A stretch of DNA of 64,000 nt from Breviolum minutum Mf 1.05b.01 (GCA_000507305.1 DF240806.1:36305-100304); one strand, 5' to 3'; positions 1 to 12,422 are shown, numbered from the stretch's first letter. Program-made: numbers and translations. Notes: generated from the letters alone by a model not told the origin.

Positions 1-194
1 CAGATTATTAGCATTCCTTCAATTTCCTTCAGCAACGAGGGCCATGTTCCCCATTTGACGAATATATTTGCATCTCTATATATATATACATATTATTATA
101 TATTATATTTGATTATTTGGATGTATTTGATGTGATGCTGGAATGTTCGATGTAGATGTCCTGTCTCCCAAATTTTCTGGGGGGCCCTTCAACA

Positions 195-330
195 GCTAAA
201 CTCCATGAGGAGAGCCTCGCTCTGTTTCGTGATCTTGAATTTCACCCAAGGTCGACGGAGCTTCATGACAATGATGGCGGGTCAAGGTGCTGCCGACATG
301 CTGTCACGGAACAATGGACAACTCAAGGTT
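195..330 (+). CDS. possible exon, unidentified protein
   Basis: Candidate exon only. One frame reads KLHEESLALFRDLEFHPRS and stays open to a stop near 339. A GT donor could end it near 330. The acceptor would be AG followed by C, which departs from the AG-G pattern of the secure exons here. No domain is recognised. It lies upstream of the + strand ankyrin gene and could be a 5' exon of it or of another gene. Confidence 0.25.
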
Positions 331-339
331 GCTAAAGGA

Positions 340-2681
340 TCTTGGATGTAATTAGGTTGTATTTCTATTTGTTAGGTGGTCACTGGTACTGGCTCATGTG
401 CAAACGGGCTAGCAGGGTGTAGAGAGAGAGAGAGAGAGAGATTTGGCTCGAAGATCGAACGTCGAAACGTCTATATCTGAAGACGTTTTGAGTACAAACA
501 GTCAATGCCTGTCATTTTAATTACATGATTTCAAGGATGTTGAAGGATGTTGAATGCATGCCCTCAGCTTGCAATCTTTATGTGGACACTGTGGACATTA
601 GAAATCAGATGAAGTCCAGGAAAGCCATGGGATCACTGGATAAGCCCAGTTCATGGGTTACCGCGTTGACAATCAGCAGCAACTCACCAAAGTCATAAGC
701 AGCAAAGCCACCAAACCCCCAGGCGGCAATGGAGAGTGTGGAAGCCTGGCAAGACTCGGGTGACTTGGGAAGAAAGGAAGACACAGAAATCCAGAAGTTG
801 ATGTGGGAAAAGGATGGAAAAGGTAAAGCCAGCACACAAAATCCTAATCTCATTCCTTTTTCAGGTTGGATCTTAGAAGGTGTGGTTTGGGGTGTGAAGG
901 TGTCACATGATATTTCGGTTCGTTCGTCGTTGGCCTTAGGCGTGGCTGTTGCTGGTGAGCAAATTCAATACACTTGATTCGACCTCTACCCTCTTCAAAA
1001 ACTGGTAGAGTTGTTGTGTAAGTCTATACTTCCTAAATCTTCCTAGGTATAGGGTGCCCTGCGCCCGAAATCTGAACACGGGGGTTGACATGGGTTGACC
1101 CTGTTTGCCAATGCCCCCAAGATGACGTGGCATATACCCTATCAAAGCTTTTGCCAGAAACATGATGTGAGGCTTTCTGTTTTCATCACGGAGGTGATTC
1201 CTATGCTTTGCCAGGCAACCGGAAAGAGATTTGTTAGTTTCACGACGGACAGTTTGTGAGTGTGGAATTTGGGAAGCTACATGTTGGGGACGATAATAAT
1301 GTTGATAACACAACCCCCTGGAACTCCAAAATTGTTCTTGATGGTGATAACGCCCTTTTAAAGGAGTAAAACACTCACTTGGCTCTTCAAAACAACTTAA
1401 GTATTATTGGTGATGCTACTGAAGGTACTAGTGATTGTTCGGATGTTGTTTGTTTCGATGAATTTAGATGATGGTTATTTGACTGATGAAGAGCCAGGAT
1501 GTCATAGATGTGAAAAATTGAATGGAGAAGCTGCAAATCCATGAACCGATTTCTTTGATTTTGTCCTTCCCCCCTTTTTCACTATAGCATCCTTGTATGA
1601 CTAGTGGTTATGCAAGTTCGTAGCCCCTTGCAAGTGACATTCCTTTAACCGGTCAGATCCCTAAAATGTGTAGACACTAGTGCGGTGTAAGTTGGATCAT
1701 TTTCATGGCCGTGCTACACACCAAAAAAGGCACCACATGTGTTGCTTGTAGTTTTTCCAGAGGATACAAGAAGCATCAGTTCCTGAAAGGTTGGAGGTTT
1801 GAGATTCTGGAAGGTCATGGATGTTTTTGTTCGTTTTTTTCAGGTATTGGCCAAGCTGATTTGCTACAAAGGCCCATCTACAGTGACTGCAGTGACTGTC
1901 ATGTGTTGTGGTGATTTCAACTTGTTGGAATCAAAGTTGCTTGGAAGAACTTACAGACGCTTACAACTTACAACTGGGTCTTTGTGCTTGCATGTTTGGG
2001 CTCGAGGTAGTCAAATCTGAGGTGTTAACACTGGAAGAGGTTACTATTTTGCAGAAGTGATGTGTAAGAATAGCTGATGGATTTACACATTCATTTGCAG
2101 GGATTCAGCCACCCGGTTGAAGCATCCCGTGTGTCGGCTAGCTTTGGCTAGCTTTGGCATACGGTAGTTTCGGCAATGGCGGTGAGAGCGACAAACTACA
2201 ATCGACTATGTCAAATGACAAAGGTTGGGGGAAGGGCGATGGTTTTTGGCCGAGATCATGTTGAGTGCACCATCCATGGGTTTGAAAAAGGGTGTGGATT
2301 ATCTATATGTATGTATATATATATATGTATATTTCAATAGATGTCAAAAATGTGTGTATATATAGTGTATATGTGTTATTGAATGACGGCATGTTGGATT
2401 CCGCAATGGGTATTCATTCAATTCTGCCAAAGTTTAAATTACGGAGGACAGCCATATATCGGACAGGAACAAACATGGGCACGGCCCTTATTGAATCCCC
2501 TTGAAACATCCTCACAACAGCTGTCAAGTCAAGCAGCAGCAAGATAAAGATCTGATATGATACGCCTTCTATTTCCATTTGGATTTAAAAAGGTACCTTA
2601 AATATATCCTTCAATGTCTCAACCCCAACCGATTTGCTGATATCCCCATGGGCTGGGTTTGTTTATGGCCATGGCCACCAG
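340..2681. other. no confident gene; intronic or intergenic
   Basis: This stretch holds a (GA)n tract at 421-441, short AT-rich runs and open frames under 130 codons. Two places look weakly coding on +. One is near 1,840-2,010, after a pyrimidine tract and AG at about 1,843. The other is near 2,100-2,150, after TTTGCAG. Neither could be tied in phase to the next secure exon at 2,682, so I do not call them. Confidence 0.5.
421..441. repeat. (GA)n microsatellite
   Basis: About ten GA dinucleotides in a row. Confidence 0.9.
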
Positions 2682-5600
2682 GAAGCCGAGGCGACCTGCG
2701 CCCACCTCTTGGCCAATGCCAAGGTGGTGGAAGGTCAATTGAAGGCCCTACGTACAGAGCATGAAGTCTTGAGAGCAGAAGCCAACGCCCTGTCCCTGAG
2801 ATGAACAAAAAAAGGGGTGAAGTGGTGGAAGGGGGTAGTGAAGGTACAGGATGTGAAGGTATGTAATAAATAAATGTAAGTACCAATTAGATGAACTGAC
2901 TAAGAGAAGTCTGTTTATGAAACTTCCGTAAACTTCTTGATGTTTTTTCCAAAGACCCTTCCAACCTCAACATCATTTGCATCATCCATGTCCTTCCCAA
3001 CAGCTTGCCCACAACTCCGTTGTTTTTTCAAGGAGACGTTGTTTGGACAAATCGGGTGTGTTGCCTTCTGCCGAGCTGGATGAAGAGCTGAAACGTAGTG
3101 GCCTCCCTGGTGGGGCTGCGATGCCTGCGATGCGTGATACACCTGCACCTTGGAGCATGATGAATGATTCACGGTTGACACGGTCACTGGCAGGATTCCC
3201 CCATTGGTAAATCCTGACTTGGAAATTTTGACTTGGATTTTTTTTGGAAAATTGGTAGTTGTTGGGTGAAGATATGGAAGTTGAGAGATGGTAACGAATT
3301 GCAATGTAATTTGATAAAGTCATACTGCCAGTCTGTTTCTTGAAAGCCTCAATTCTTCCAAGTTTCAGTTTGGTTTGCATGATCGCAATTGATTCCAGAA
3401 TCGTGGGTAACCCCAAGGTCGTAGAACTGATTATATATAGTTGAGAAATGAGGAGACGAGTTGCACCATTCTACTGTGTTCGCTCATGCTTCTTAATAGG
3501 TTTTCTTCTTAGGGCGGTCGTATGTAAAAAATGTAGTGCACAAAATTGTGCAAATGCAGCTTGATATTAAATAAATTCGATTTTTATTTGGTGATTGAAC
3601 CGACGGCTACATGAAATTATATCAGAAGATCAAACTTCTCCAATGGGTTCTTCCATAAGAATGGTTGCAATTAGCATGTATAGTTCAATGCAAGCCCACC
3701 TTGAAGCAGTTGATTCTTTCCAGCATCCTGTCAGAATACACCAAACAATAATTTTCCAGATTGCCCTGAATTTTCAGGTCTCCGCTCCGATGAAGACGCC
3801 TACCACGCCCAAGACCCCTGTGACGCCCACGCCAGTTTCGCCACCAGAACGGGTCTCCACGGGATCCATCCAGCGCATGACGCGACAAAGTCGGTCGCCG
3901 CGCCGTTCCGAGCTTGGACGGGGACGCAGCCCTCCTCCGGTCGAAGCTCCACCACAGGTGCGGGGTTGGATGGAGAAGCATCATTGGGAGGTGTTTATAA
4001 TATGTATATATTTATCATTGCTTATTTCATACTCATACATTTGCATATATGAAGTACTAGTTCATATAAACAAATAGATCAGTTTTTTAATGAGTGGACA
4101 GAGAGAGTGAGAGAGAAGCGGATACCAGAGACTACCGCATGTTGGGGTGGCCGCAAAGATGTAGACTCTAGACAAGCACGTGATGAACACATACAATCAT
4201 ACAGTAATATGTTTGGAACAAGAACTATGGAATTACCTATCAATCTTTAAAAGAAAAAGATCAAAAAGGCAGACATGTCATGAAATTTCAGTGAGATGTC
4301 TTCATTTTTTTCATTGCATGTCATGTATTCAGATGAAGTAAGTAAGACACTGCATTCTTTCACATTTGCTTGAGGTGAGTGATTTGCCATCGGTGCCCTT
4401 GGAAGTGGAACCAGTTGTGGTGAGCCCTCCCAAGAGTAGCAGTTGTGACCTGGCGATTCAAAAAAAGTTGTCTAAAAAAAGGGCACTTGTCATACTCCCC
4501 AACAAATTAGCAAAACTCACCCATCTTCAAACGGGCCTTGAGAATGGATATATTAGTTCCCAGGACGTGTGCTGTGCATGTATGATGGTTTGATAGATAT
4601 TTATAGATATTTGATATGCTTATTGATTTGTATCATCAAACTGCATGATGTAATATCTAAACTCGAGATATCTAAAGACAATGGAGAGGTGAGAAGAAGG
4701 ATTCATTTTGCTGTTCCCTGGGTAAAATGATATAAGTTGATGTGATTTTTGAATCTTCAGCACCTCAATAACCACCCCAATGGAAAGCAAAAAAAGCGTG
4801 TTCTTAAGGCGAGTTTCAGACCGTTTTCCAGGCGGTGCTGGAAGAAGGACAGACTGGGTCAGGAATGGCTAGGCTGTGATTTTGGGGAGCCAAGGAGCCA
4901 GGAGTAATCTACTTCCCTACCTATTTTGGGGAGCTAAAGAGCCCCAGAATCTTCTAAAAAATCACAGGGTAGCTATGTCAACATCTTGGAGAATGTTGTG
5001 TTTGGAAACGGAACAAACATGAAAAAGTGTCATCGGGTTGATTGCAATCAATTCATATCAATTCTACTTGCCCCTAGAGTGATCATATCAACGAAGCAAG
5101 AAGTGAATTTCATTGAACTTCATTGGCGTCATGTACAGCACCTAAAATTCCTGGCTGGTTCTTGTAAGCAGGTATTCTGCCACCATCAGCAACCATCTAT
5201 TATGGTGATTCTTATCGCCCCTTCACAGGCATCCTGATGAATGAATCATCATTTTTCGGGATAGGATCTCCTGCGAATTTCGAACCGGTAGGATCTCCTA
5301 CTGCTGAACAACACGCCCTCCGTTCGCTGCAAAATTTGCTTCGCATCGATCCTGGTGCCTTTCATGAGTTTGTGGATCCACAAAGCCCAACTTCATCCGC
5401 TTTGAGTACAGCTGTGCGTGGTAATAAGATGGATGCAGTGACTGTGAACTCAAAACCTATCATGTTTTCTTTGTTTTTTTTTGTGGTTGTTTCTTTAGGA
5501 ATCTTTCCGGAAGGGTTGTTGCAAATTGAAAGCCAGTCAGTTGAAGGTCTCAATGTCTCAATTTCCTGAACCTTTTAATGATGATTTGAGGTGAAAATTC

Positions 5601-8600
5601 TATTGAAAGCCCGCGCAGACCCTAATGAACGAGATGACAAGGGTGTGAGTGCTCTACATCTGGCAGCCTTCGATGGAAACCTGGACCTTTGCAAAACTTT
5701 GACTTTGGCACGTGCAGATGTGGATGCGTGTGACCGTCATGGACAAACTCCCTTGTTCTTTGCTCCCAACAAGGATGTTTGCAAGCTCTTGATTGAACGT
5801 AAATCTGATGTCAATGTCTTGAACCGACGTGGTCAGTCAGCATTGCATATGGCCGGAAGGGCTGGGCTTCATGAAGTTTTGGCATGGTTGTCTTCAAGGG
5901 TCAGTCAGACCTTGTGTGAATTGAAGGATGTTCATGGCATCAATGCCAAGACCTATGCCAAGATGTCAGGTGTACCTGTACCAATTCCCAGCCCTATCCC
6001 TGTTCGCAGCACCAGAACGCCCAGCCCCACACATAGCATCCAGAGTAACCAGAGCAAAGGACGCTTGAATCGCAATTCGCCTCGCAGTGGTAGCCTCAAA
6101 AGCCTGGGTAGTGGACGAGATGGACGCAATAGCCCAGCAGCAGCCAGCGCTAAGAGTTTGCCCAGTGTTCCAACTGCTCATGCCTTTGACTTCTTTGAAG
6201 TTGCCAACAGTCCTTCTCATTCACCACCAAAGAAAGGAGCTGGAAGTTCACCAACAACACCAGCAGTGGTTTCAACTTCACCAGAAGCCACACAACAGGA
6301 GCAATTGCCTTCCATGTCAACCTTAGTGGGCGACTATTCTGAGCAGAGCTTGGAATCAATGTATGCCGGCTTAGACAGCCTCGAAAAACTCCAAAAGATG
6401 CGTGGCCGTGCTCAAACCATGGACCGTGGCGACACAGTCGCAGCCCTTGCAGCCGCTGCTGCTGTGGCCACAGCAGCAGTAAGCACTGCTGCAGAATTGA
6501 CCCCCGGATCCACCCCCCCCAGCCGAGCTATCAGTGGAGATACCAAAATGACTTGGGCAAGTCCAGAAAGCAAAGGTATGAAACCTGAAAAGGTTGCCCC
6601 AGTTGATCCTCCAGAACTACGAGCTGAGGAGCTTGCAGATCTTGGAATTATGGAAGCCGAAGCAGAAGATCTTTCACACCTGGGAATCTCAAAGGCATGG
6701 TTTTTTGCGTATACACACTGGAAGATTAATATGGAACCTAGAAATCACCCATTTAGCAAGGAAAATGATCTTCCAAACCTCCGTGATTATGTTCCATGTC
6801 AATCTTCAGGGGTGTAGGTGTTTTTTCTATATTTTGTAGTAGTCAGCTTTTCTGAACCCAAATCTCGTTGGAGTGTGCCCCGCCACCCAAAAAATTATGA
6901 TCAATATGGCGATACTTTACAGCAAGTTCTTAATGATCATAACGTGACAGGATTCTCTGACTAATGGCCTTATGTCAAGGCAGCTTATTCCTTGGAGGCA
7001 GCTTATGGATTCCCAGCATAATAGATGCGAATTTTGTCAAATAAGTTTCAGATGGATATATGCCAAGCCAATGCGCCCAGGAATTGTTGATGATGAGGAA
7101 GGTCTCCAAGCTTTTGCTGGTGAAGATTTAGCTGCTGGAATTATTGAGGATCAAGCCAATCCCCTGGCACCACTTGATGGAGAGTTGGATGAATGCTGGT
7201 GAAGACTCAACCAATGCACCCAAATGGGTGCATGGTGGGTTGAGCCGAAGTCACCGAAACACAGGTCTTTTTGGAAGACCCCTTTTCTTTGGCACGCTGA
7301 TGCACCTTGAACTGGTGGCAAGCTTTCAGCTTGCCAACAGTATGTTGATATCGTGAAGGAAAAGTCATCAGTGCTGAGATGTGTGTCTAGATTTGGCCTC
7401 CTTTGGCCATTTTTTGGATGTTTCACTGTTTCTCTCTGTTTTTTTTCATGATTTTTCACTGAGATTACATACATGAGATGACTGCGAAACAACACAACAG
7501 CGAAACATGTTGTTGCCCTAGATTTCCACCAGGCCGAATCAACTTGCATCACACGTGTCTTTGGAAGTTGGCGATGGAGGCTGGAAATTGTTTGTTGATT
7601 GGGGTCCGGGGTAAGGATCTCACCTATGGCATTCATATCCATCACATCCATTCCAAGGGAACCAACCTCTCGAAATGTCTCGAAAAATTGCACTTCTCGC
7701 CTTTGGATCGAAAAAAGGGGAGGGAAAAAAACCGCAGGCTCTCTTCTACATAGCCCGGGACCTTGGAGTAGCTGAGTAGCTTGGAGGGTATTGAGGGGTC
7801 GCTCTGAATCACCAACACTGGGTAACCGCAGATGGGTATGTTCCAACCGGGTTGTAAGAAACAAAACAGAATCATAATGTATCAAACAAGCAAATGTTCC
7901 GAATTTGATGTTTATTTCTATCTTCTATTACTCCTGCTCAGGACTTAGCATTGGCTGTACGCCATGGTACTTTCATCCCGACGGTCAGTGCTCCAAAAAA
8001 CATCATGTGTACAGCTTTTTTTCGCTGATTTCGTCACGGCACAAGCGCAATGGTCCTCAATGGCACTCACCAGCGGAAAAACAAACAAGCAAGCAAGCAA
8101 AAAAACCAGCAAGCAAGCAAAAAAAGAAACAAACGAACATCAAACGAACAAGAAATATTTGGGTAGCTTCACCCGAGTGAAGACCAGGACGCACCCAGAC
8201 CCTATGCCAAGGTGGAGGATAGCCTTTTGTCGCTAGAGCACTGCGACCTTGAGGTTTCTGGAACTGTGGCGGTCAAGAGAAATCAATCAAAAGGCAAAAG
8301 GATTCATTTGAAAATTTGTTTCCATATAAATCTCGGTGAGGAGGTACATACAATCTGATGGGATACAAAGTGTGGTTTCCATTTTTAGGGTCCGGGGGTG
8401 TGAAAGGCACTATGATAATAAGGGTGTCCCTTGTAGTGGTCAGGCTTGAAGGGGTCCAAGAGCGGGCTGTCAACATAGCACTTCAAACATTCGTGTCGAG
8501 GATCTAGATTCACATACCTCAGCGCTTCCTGATCCAGTTACATAAACATATTTTTTCAGAAAGGGTTTCATGAAGGGTTACGCTGCCAGCAGCGAAATCA

Positions 8601-10212
8601 TCCCAATGACACTTCAAGTGCCAATGAAATCCAATGAATTACCATTAATCATTTTCCTCAAAAACCCGTTTAATTGGCGGAAACAAAGTGTTCAGAATTT
8701 GTAGAAGCACGATTTCTCCTCGCCCTTTGAAGAAGTGAGTTGGCAAATTTTGGCAAATTCTTGAAGATGGGTTGCCTGTGTTCGATCGCGGTCCTTGTTT
8801 CACCTCATGGCACAGGTGGATGACAGATATTGGGACGTCATGGCCAGCACCTTTTCGAAGGCCGGTTAGCTGTGGGTGTGGCGACCCAACTGTCACTATA
8901 GACACACCCCTGCTTGTCAGGTGGCCGAAGTACTGCAATTGTCGGGGCCTTCGTTGATGCTGCATGCTGAATGGGCAGAATGATGTTAAAGGACTCTCAA
9001 AGATCTAAATCGAGGAATTTGAAACTTTACTATACTCTATACTCACTGTCCATTATGTTTAGCTAGTGATTTTAGATCCTTCATGACATTGGATGCGGCG
9101 ATCTTTACTTTTGTTGAACTTGAAATGTCCAACTAGAATAGCTTGGGCTGAAAATGGCTGGAAGGAAATTTGCAATTCCTCAAGATGGGATCAAGACATT
9201 GCGAGTGGATGCAAGTGGCACCAAAGAAAGGAGTGCCTATAACACCTTTAGAGTATGCAGGGCCTTGCAACAGTGATCCCGGTCAGCCAGAAACTTACTT
9301 GTCTTACTTAGCCTTGGCATGCAATAAAAACTAAGGACGCATGATGACGACGTCAGCCTTCTGTCGCAGGCGCACGAAATTCCAGTGCTAGGCTGGTTTC
9401 AACATTTTTACCAGAGGTGTCATGTATGTGTGTGTGTGTGTTTCAGCTTGGCAAGGACTCAAGTTATAGTGGTTTGTTCCTTTGTTTCCTCCAATTTGTT
9501 TCCTCCATAGCTATGCACAATGCGTAGGGAAATTGCAATGACACGGCATGCAGCTGTCATACAGAAGCATCTGAAGCAATGCCGGTGCTAATTCCCGACA
9601 TGTTGTTGGTCAACATTAATAATTAATTGTGTATTCTTTAAGTTCTATAAGACGTCATTTCCTTTGTGAATTTTGTGAGGGATTCAGAGTTTCTGACAGG
9701 TGTTTGCAAACTTGCTGATGCAAAGGTGTGGGGAGCACCATGCCTTTCACAAAGCATTCACACGTAGCATTCACTTCAGCCAAGCATTCATTTCTTCTCA
9801 AATCCCTGAATATTGAATTAACAAGATCAATTATAAAATAACCTCATTGAACATCTAGAAAGACGAAGTGAAGGATGCACCGCTTGGGGTGCCCAACTCC
9901 TTCATTGACCCACTGGTAGGCTCTTGGTATGCACCAAGACACCCTTGTTTATGGCGGAGCGAGCGGTAGGCTTGCTTCAGGCGGGTTTTAGGGGCCAGGA
10001 GTTCGAATTGCAACCGTTTTTTCTTTGTTTTCGGGAAAGGGTATAGCATGATTATTGAAATATCATATAGTTATGTGAGATTATGTGTGTCACATACTGT
10101 CTTATGGAACATCATATTGCATTTTGGTGCCTTCATGTCATTGACTTCGTTTTTGCTGCGTCCTCTCCAGGTGCTGGTGCGTCATGGGCTCATTTCCGAT
10201 GCTTTTCAAACG
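2682..10212 (+). CDS. multi-exon ankyrin-repeat protein (ends not defined)
   Basis: Exons inferred by AG-G acceptors, GT/GC/GA donors and matching phase: 2682-2797, 3033-3189, 3778-3957, 4375 to about 4419, 5229-5437, 5591-6694, 6980-7007, 7081-7187, 7942-7983, 8188-8271, 8816-8860, 9874-9915 and 10171-10212. The first exons read as a coiled coil (EGQLKALRTEHEVLRAEANA). A Pro/Thr/Ser-rich basic linker follows (TPTTPKTPVTPTPVSPPERV). About four ankyrin repeats come next, from LSTAVRGNKMDA through KILLKARADPN, GVSALHLAAFDGNLDL and GQSALHMAGRAG. Then comes a long Ser/Pro- and Ala-rich tail and an acidic region (IVDDEEGLQAFAGEDLAAG). Ankyrin repeats are protein-binding scaffolds, so a specific role cannot be named. 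All but one of the joins keep phase; the 4375 exon to 5229 exon join does not with the end given, so an exon may be missing there. Both gene ends are unknown, and the 42-84-nt exons after 7,900 are the least certain. Confidence 0.6.
5591..6694 (+). CDS. main ankyrin exon of the 2,682-10,212 gene
   Basis: This is the largest exon in the window (1,104 nt, phase 0 at both ends). It starts after TTTGAG at 5590 with GTG AAA ATT and ends before a GC donor at 6695. Residues 1-100 carry ankyrin repeats (ALHLAAFDGN, TPLFFAPNKDVCKLL, ALHMAGRAGLHEVL). Residues from about 130 to 230 are Ser/Pro/Asn-rich (RTPSPTHSIQSNQSK). An Ala run near residue 280 (AALAAAAAVATAAVST) and an acidic helix (AEELADLGIMEAEAEDLSHL) follow. 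The frame stays open to 6817, but the extra 41 codons lie in a terminal-inverted-repeat element inside the next intron, so they are not counted as protein. Confidence 0.75.
6712..6817. mobile_element. about 106-bp inverted-repeat element (family with 23449-23553)
   Basis: The left end TACACACTGGAAGATTAATA faces a right end that is its near reverse complement. It lies inside the intron 6695-6979 of the ankyrin gene, only 17 nt after the donor. The second copy at 23,449-23,553 shares the ends (ACACCCTGGAAAATTAGC.. and ..TTTTCCGGGGTGT). It has MITE-like size and structure and no coding capacity. Target-site duplication was not established. Confidence 0.7.
7188..7941. other. long intron of the ankyrin gene
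   Basis: No exon is supported in this stretch. The 244-codon open frame on the - strand across it opposes the gene direction and is treated as chance. Confidence 0.45.
8085..8133. repeat. (CAAG)n / poly-A tract
   Basis: Runs of AAGC AAGC AAGC interrupted by A-tracts, inside an intron of the ankyrin gene. Confidence 0.8.
8861..9873. other. intron, with one possible IQ-like exon
   Basis: The stretch is mostly non-coding, with a (GT)n tract near 9,427-9,441. A short open segment at about 9,525-9,584 reads REIAMTRHAAVIQKHLKQCR, which resembles an IQ motif. Its phase does not fit the flanking exons, so it may belong to an alternative transcript or be chance. Confidence 0.35.
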
Positions 10213-10583
10213 GCAAACAGCAAACGTCTTCATTTCATTTGCATTAAACATTTGTATACAGTTGTTGCACTAGTTGTTTTTATACAATATGATGTCTTTA
10301 ACTCGCACTCTTTCTGACCCTGTCCAGCCAATTGCTAACAATGTCAGTCTATGAACATGCTATGACATGGGCAGACATCTTAGACACGAAAGCATCAACC
10401 AGGAAACAATGAAGACCATGAAGGCTTGTGCATAAACCTTTCATGGTGTTGTTATTGTTGTTGGTTTTGGTCGGGCCTTTGAGCTATGTTTTGACCCATG
10501 CACTTGTTGGTGGTTGAACCACCCATTTGAATCATTTGATCGTCAAATCCTTGGGCTTAGTCTCATGGTTGGCAGCGTGCATC

Positions 10584-11489
10584 ATGACTTCACCTCATCA
10601 TGCCATGCCGGGGAAAAGCAAGCGCCGTCGCATCGGTGGAATCGATGCTACTGGGGGAGAAGGGCTTACAGAGCTTGAGGTGCTAAGCATCAGTGGTGAA
10701 TGCATGGTGACATTGAATGTGTCAGACTCCATCTGTGGTCGTGATTTGTGGAACTTGATTTTGGACGAAGTTCCAAGTAAGCCGTTCCTACAGTTGGTTG
10801 CATTCCATACTTCAAGGCTTGCGCTGAATGAAAGTTTGCAACAACAAGGACTTGGCGGTCAACGGGCACAAGTGTCGGCTACCTACATCCCCATCAATTT
10901 GCTTGCTGCCGTGCGTTTTGCCATTGGAGATAGCGTCGAGGACGAAGAGTTCTCTTTGAATGGAATTGCACAAGTGACGGATGTGAGTGACAAAATGCCT
11001 GCCTTGCTGCACAATTTGCCCAAGAGCCTTCGCACCTTGACATTTGCACATGGTTTCAATCAGGAAATTCATCGCATGAGATTGCCAGCAGGCCTTCAAA
11101 GCCTGACTTTTGGTCATAATTTTAATCAGAGCCTTGACAACGTGANCGTGACATGGCCAGCAGGCCTCCAAAGCCTGACTTTCGGTCAGAAATTTGATCA
11201 AAGCGTTGACAACGTGACATGGCCAGCAGGCCTTCAAAGCCTGACTTTCGGTCGGAATTTCAATCAGACCCTTGACAACTTGACCTGGCCAGCAGGCCTT
11301 CATAGCCTGACTCTTGGTGGTATTGTCGGTGAATTCAATCAGAGCCTGCACAACGTGACATGGCCAGCAGGCCTTCAAAGTTTGACTTTAGACACTTTCC
11401 TTGCATACGTTTCTTTCGACACATGGCCAACAGGGTGGCCCACCGCACTACGTAAATTGGTTTTTAAGGACCTTGAATTGGTGTGTTGA
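10584..11489 (+). CDS. intronless FNIP-like repeat protein with ubiquitin-like N-terminus
   Basis: A single open frame from ATG at 10584 (a second ATG at 10605 reads MPGKSKRRRIGG) to TGA at 11487-11489. Residues around 30-110 look like a ubiquitin-fold domain (beta start LEVLSISGECMVTLNVSD, later SLQQQGLGGQRAQVSATY). The C-terminal half has about six repeats of roughly 23 aa: WPAGLQSLTFG..FNQSLDNV and variants. This matches the FNIP-type repeat pattern, L-P-x-S-L-x-x-L-x-F-G-x-x-F-N-Q. Such repeats form a leucine-rich-like solenoid for protein binding, and no enzymatic role is implied. One ambiguous base at 11146 sits between two copies of CGTGA. Dropping the base and one copy (6 nt) gives the regular repeat, so it looks like an assembly join. 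The gene is intronless among heavily split neighbours, which suggests retrocopy origin. Confidence 0.85.
   Translation: MTSPHHAMPGKSKRRRIGGIDATGGEGLTELEVLSISGECMVTLNVSDSICGRDLWNLILDEVPSKPFLQLVAFHTSRLALNESLQQQGLGGQRAQVSATYIPINLLAAVRFAIGDSVEDEEFSLNGIAQVTDVSDKMPALLHNLPKSLRTLTFAHGFNQEIHRMRLPAGLQSLTFGHNFNQSLDNVXVTWPAGLQSLTFGQKFDQSVDNVTWPAGLQSLTFGRNFNQTLDNLTWPAGLHSLTLGGIVGEFNQSLHNVTWPAGLQSLTLDTFLAYVSFDTWPTGWPTALRKLVFKDLELVC
11140..11380. repeat. tandem coding repeat, about 66-72 bp units
   Basis: Units begin with ACATGGCCAGCAGGCCTTCA and encode the WPAGLQSLTFG.. repeats. The copies are similar at DNA level, so the array expanded recently. Confidence 0.8.
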
Positions 11490-12422
11490 AAAAATAATGC
11501 TGGATTGAAATTCGCCTCTTGGTTTTGGCAGAACTTCTTTCATGGCAGAAAGTGGGTACCTATTTGCATGCCCGCAAGCAGAGAGATGATGATGATATAT
11601 TAGAGAATGCAATAACAGTTTGTAACATGTATCCAAAGGTCATTATTCCTAAGGAGAGTTCTTGAAATAAATGTCGTTGTAAGCTAACTTTTCCGCCATG
11701 AGCATGTAAAAGTGGCATTAAGGTTGGGAAAGTGTCCATGCAGCAATGAGCATGGAAGAATCAGCAATGCTAACCCATCCCAACTTGAAAGATGATCGCA
11801 ATTTCTGCCCATGTCAGCAAGTGTGCCTCACAAAAGTCTAGTTTGTTTTGATGTGCCTTATCTATTTGTCTATGAATTTATAGGGAAGCATTGACAATTT
11901 GTTAATGATGGAAATATCGATAAGAATACGTTCCTGGGTTTTTTTTGGCTACCTTGCGTACTTGTGTGTACGTTGGCTAAGGTGACTCTGGCATGGGATC
12001 AGCTAGCCTTAGGCTTGGAAAATCACATACCTGTCCACTCCTGTCGGTGCCGAAGAGGGCTGGATGTTTTTGATGGATTTTGAAAATTCTTGCAATATGC
12101 TCATATCATTTGTGTGGGAATGCTAGCACTGCTATGTTTTTTTTAAGCCAACAACAGTACTGTACTTCTAGTCACTGCTTGAAATTGCGGGAATCGGACT
12201 ACGCGCAGGTTTACCACAGCTGCTGAGTGCACTCAATACCCTTCCTCAACTTTCAACAAAAAACCACCATGCAGGCATTTCTTTGCGCTGTGTGAAACAG
12301 AGGTCGGTCCGATCAAGTTTTCTGCCGCTTCCTGGAAAAAAACCCAACCCCCGAGGGATAGAATCCATCAACCTGTACCATCATGCATAAACAAAACACG
12401 CGGTTTCCGTTGATTTTTGAAG
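11490..12422. other. intergenic or intronic, no secure exon
   Basis: Several short + frames look partly coding: about 11,748-11,847 (SMEESAMLTHPNLKDDRN) and about 12,214-12,330 after CGCAG. Their frame and borders could not be fixed. A small inverted sequence with GTACTTGTGTGTAC lies near 11,958. Confidence 0.4.

Noticed and set aside
440-456. Possible spliced-leader relic (ATTTGGCTCGAAG)
   Set aside because: Only a loose match to the dinoflagellate leader end, with a length difference and a mismatch, and no gene start beside it.
7151-7885. 244-codon - strand frame
   Set aside because: It opposes the + strand ankyrin gene and overlaps its exon 7081-7187. No splice pattern or motif supports it.
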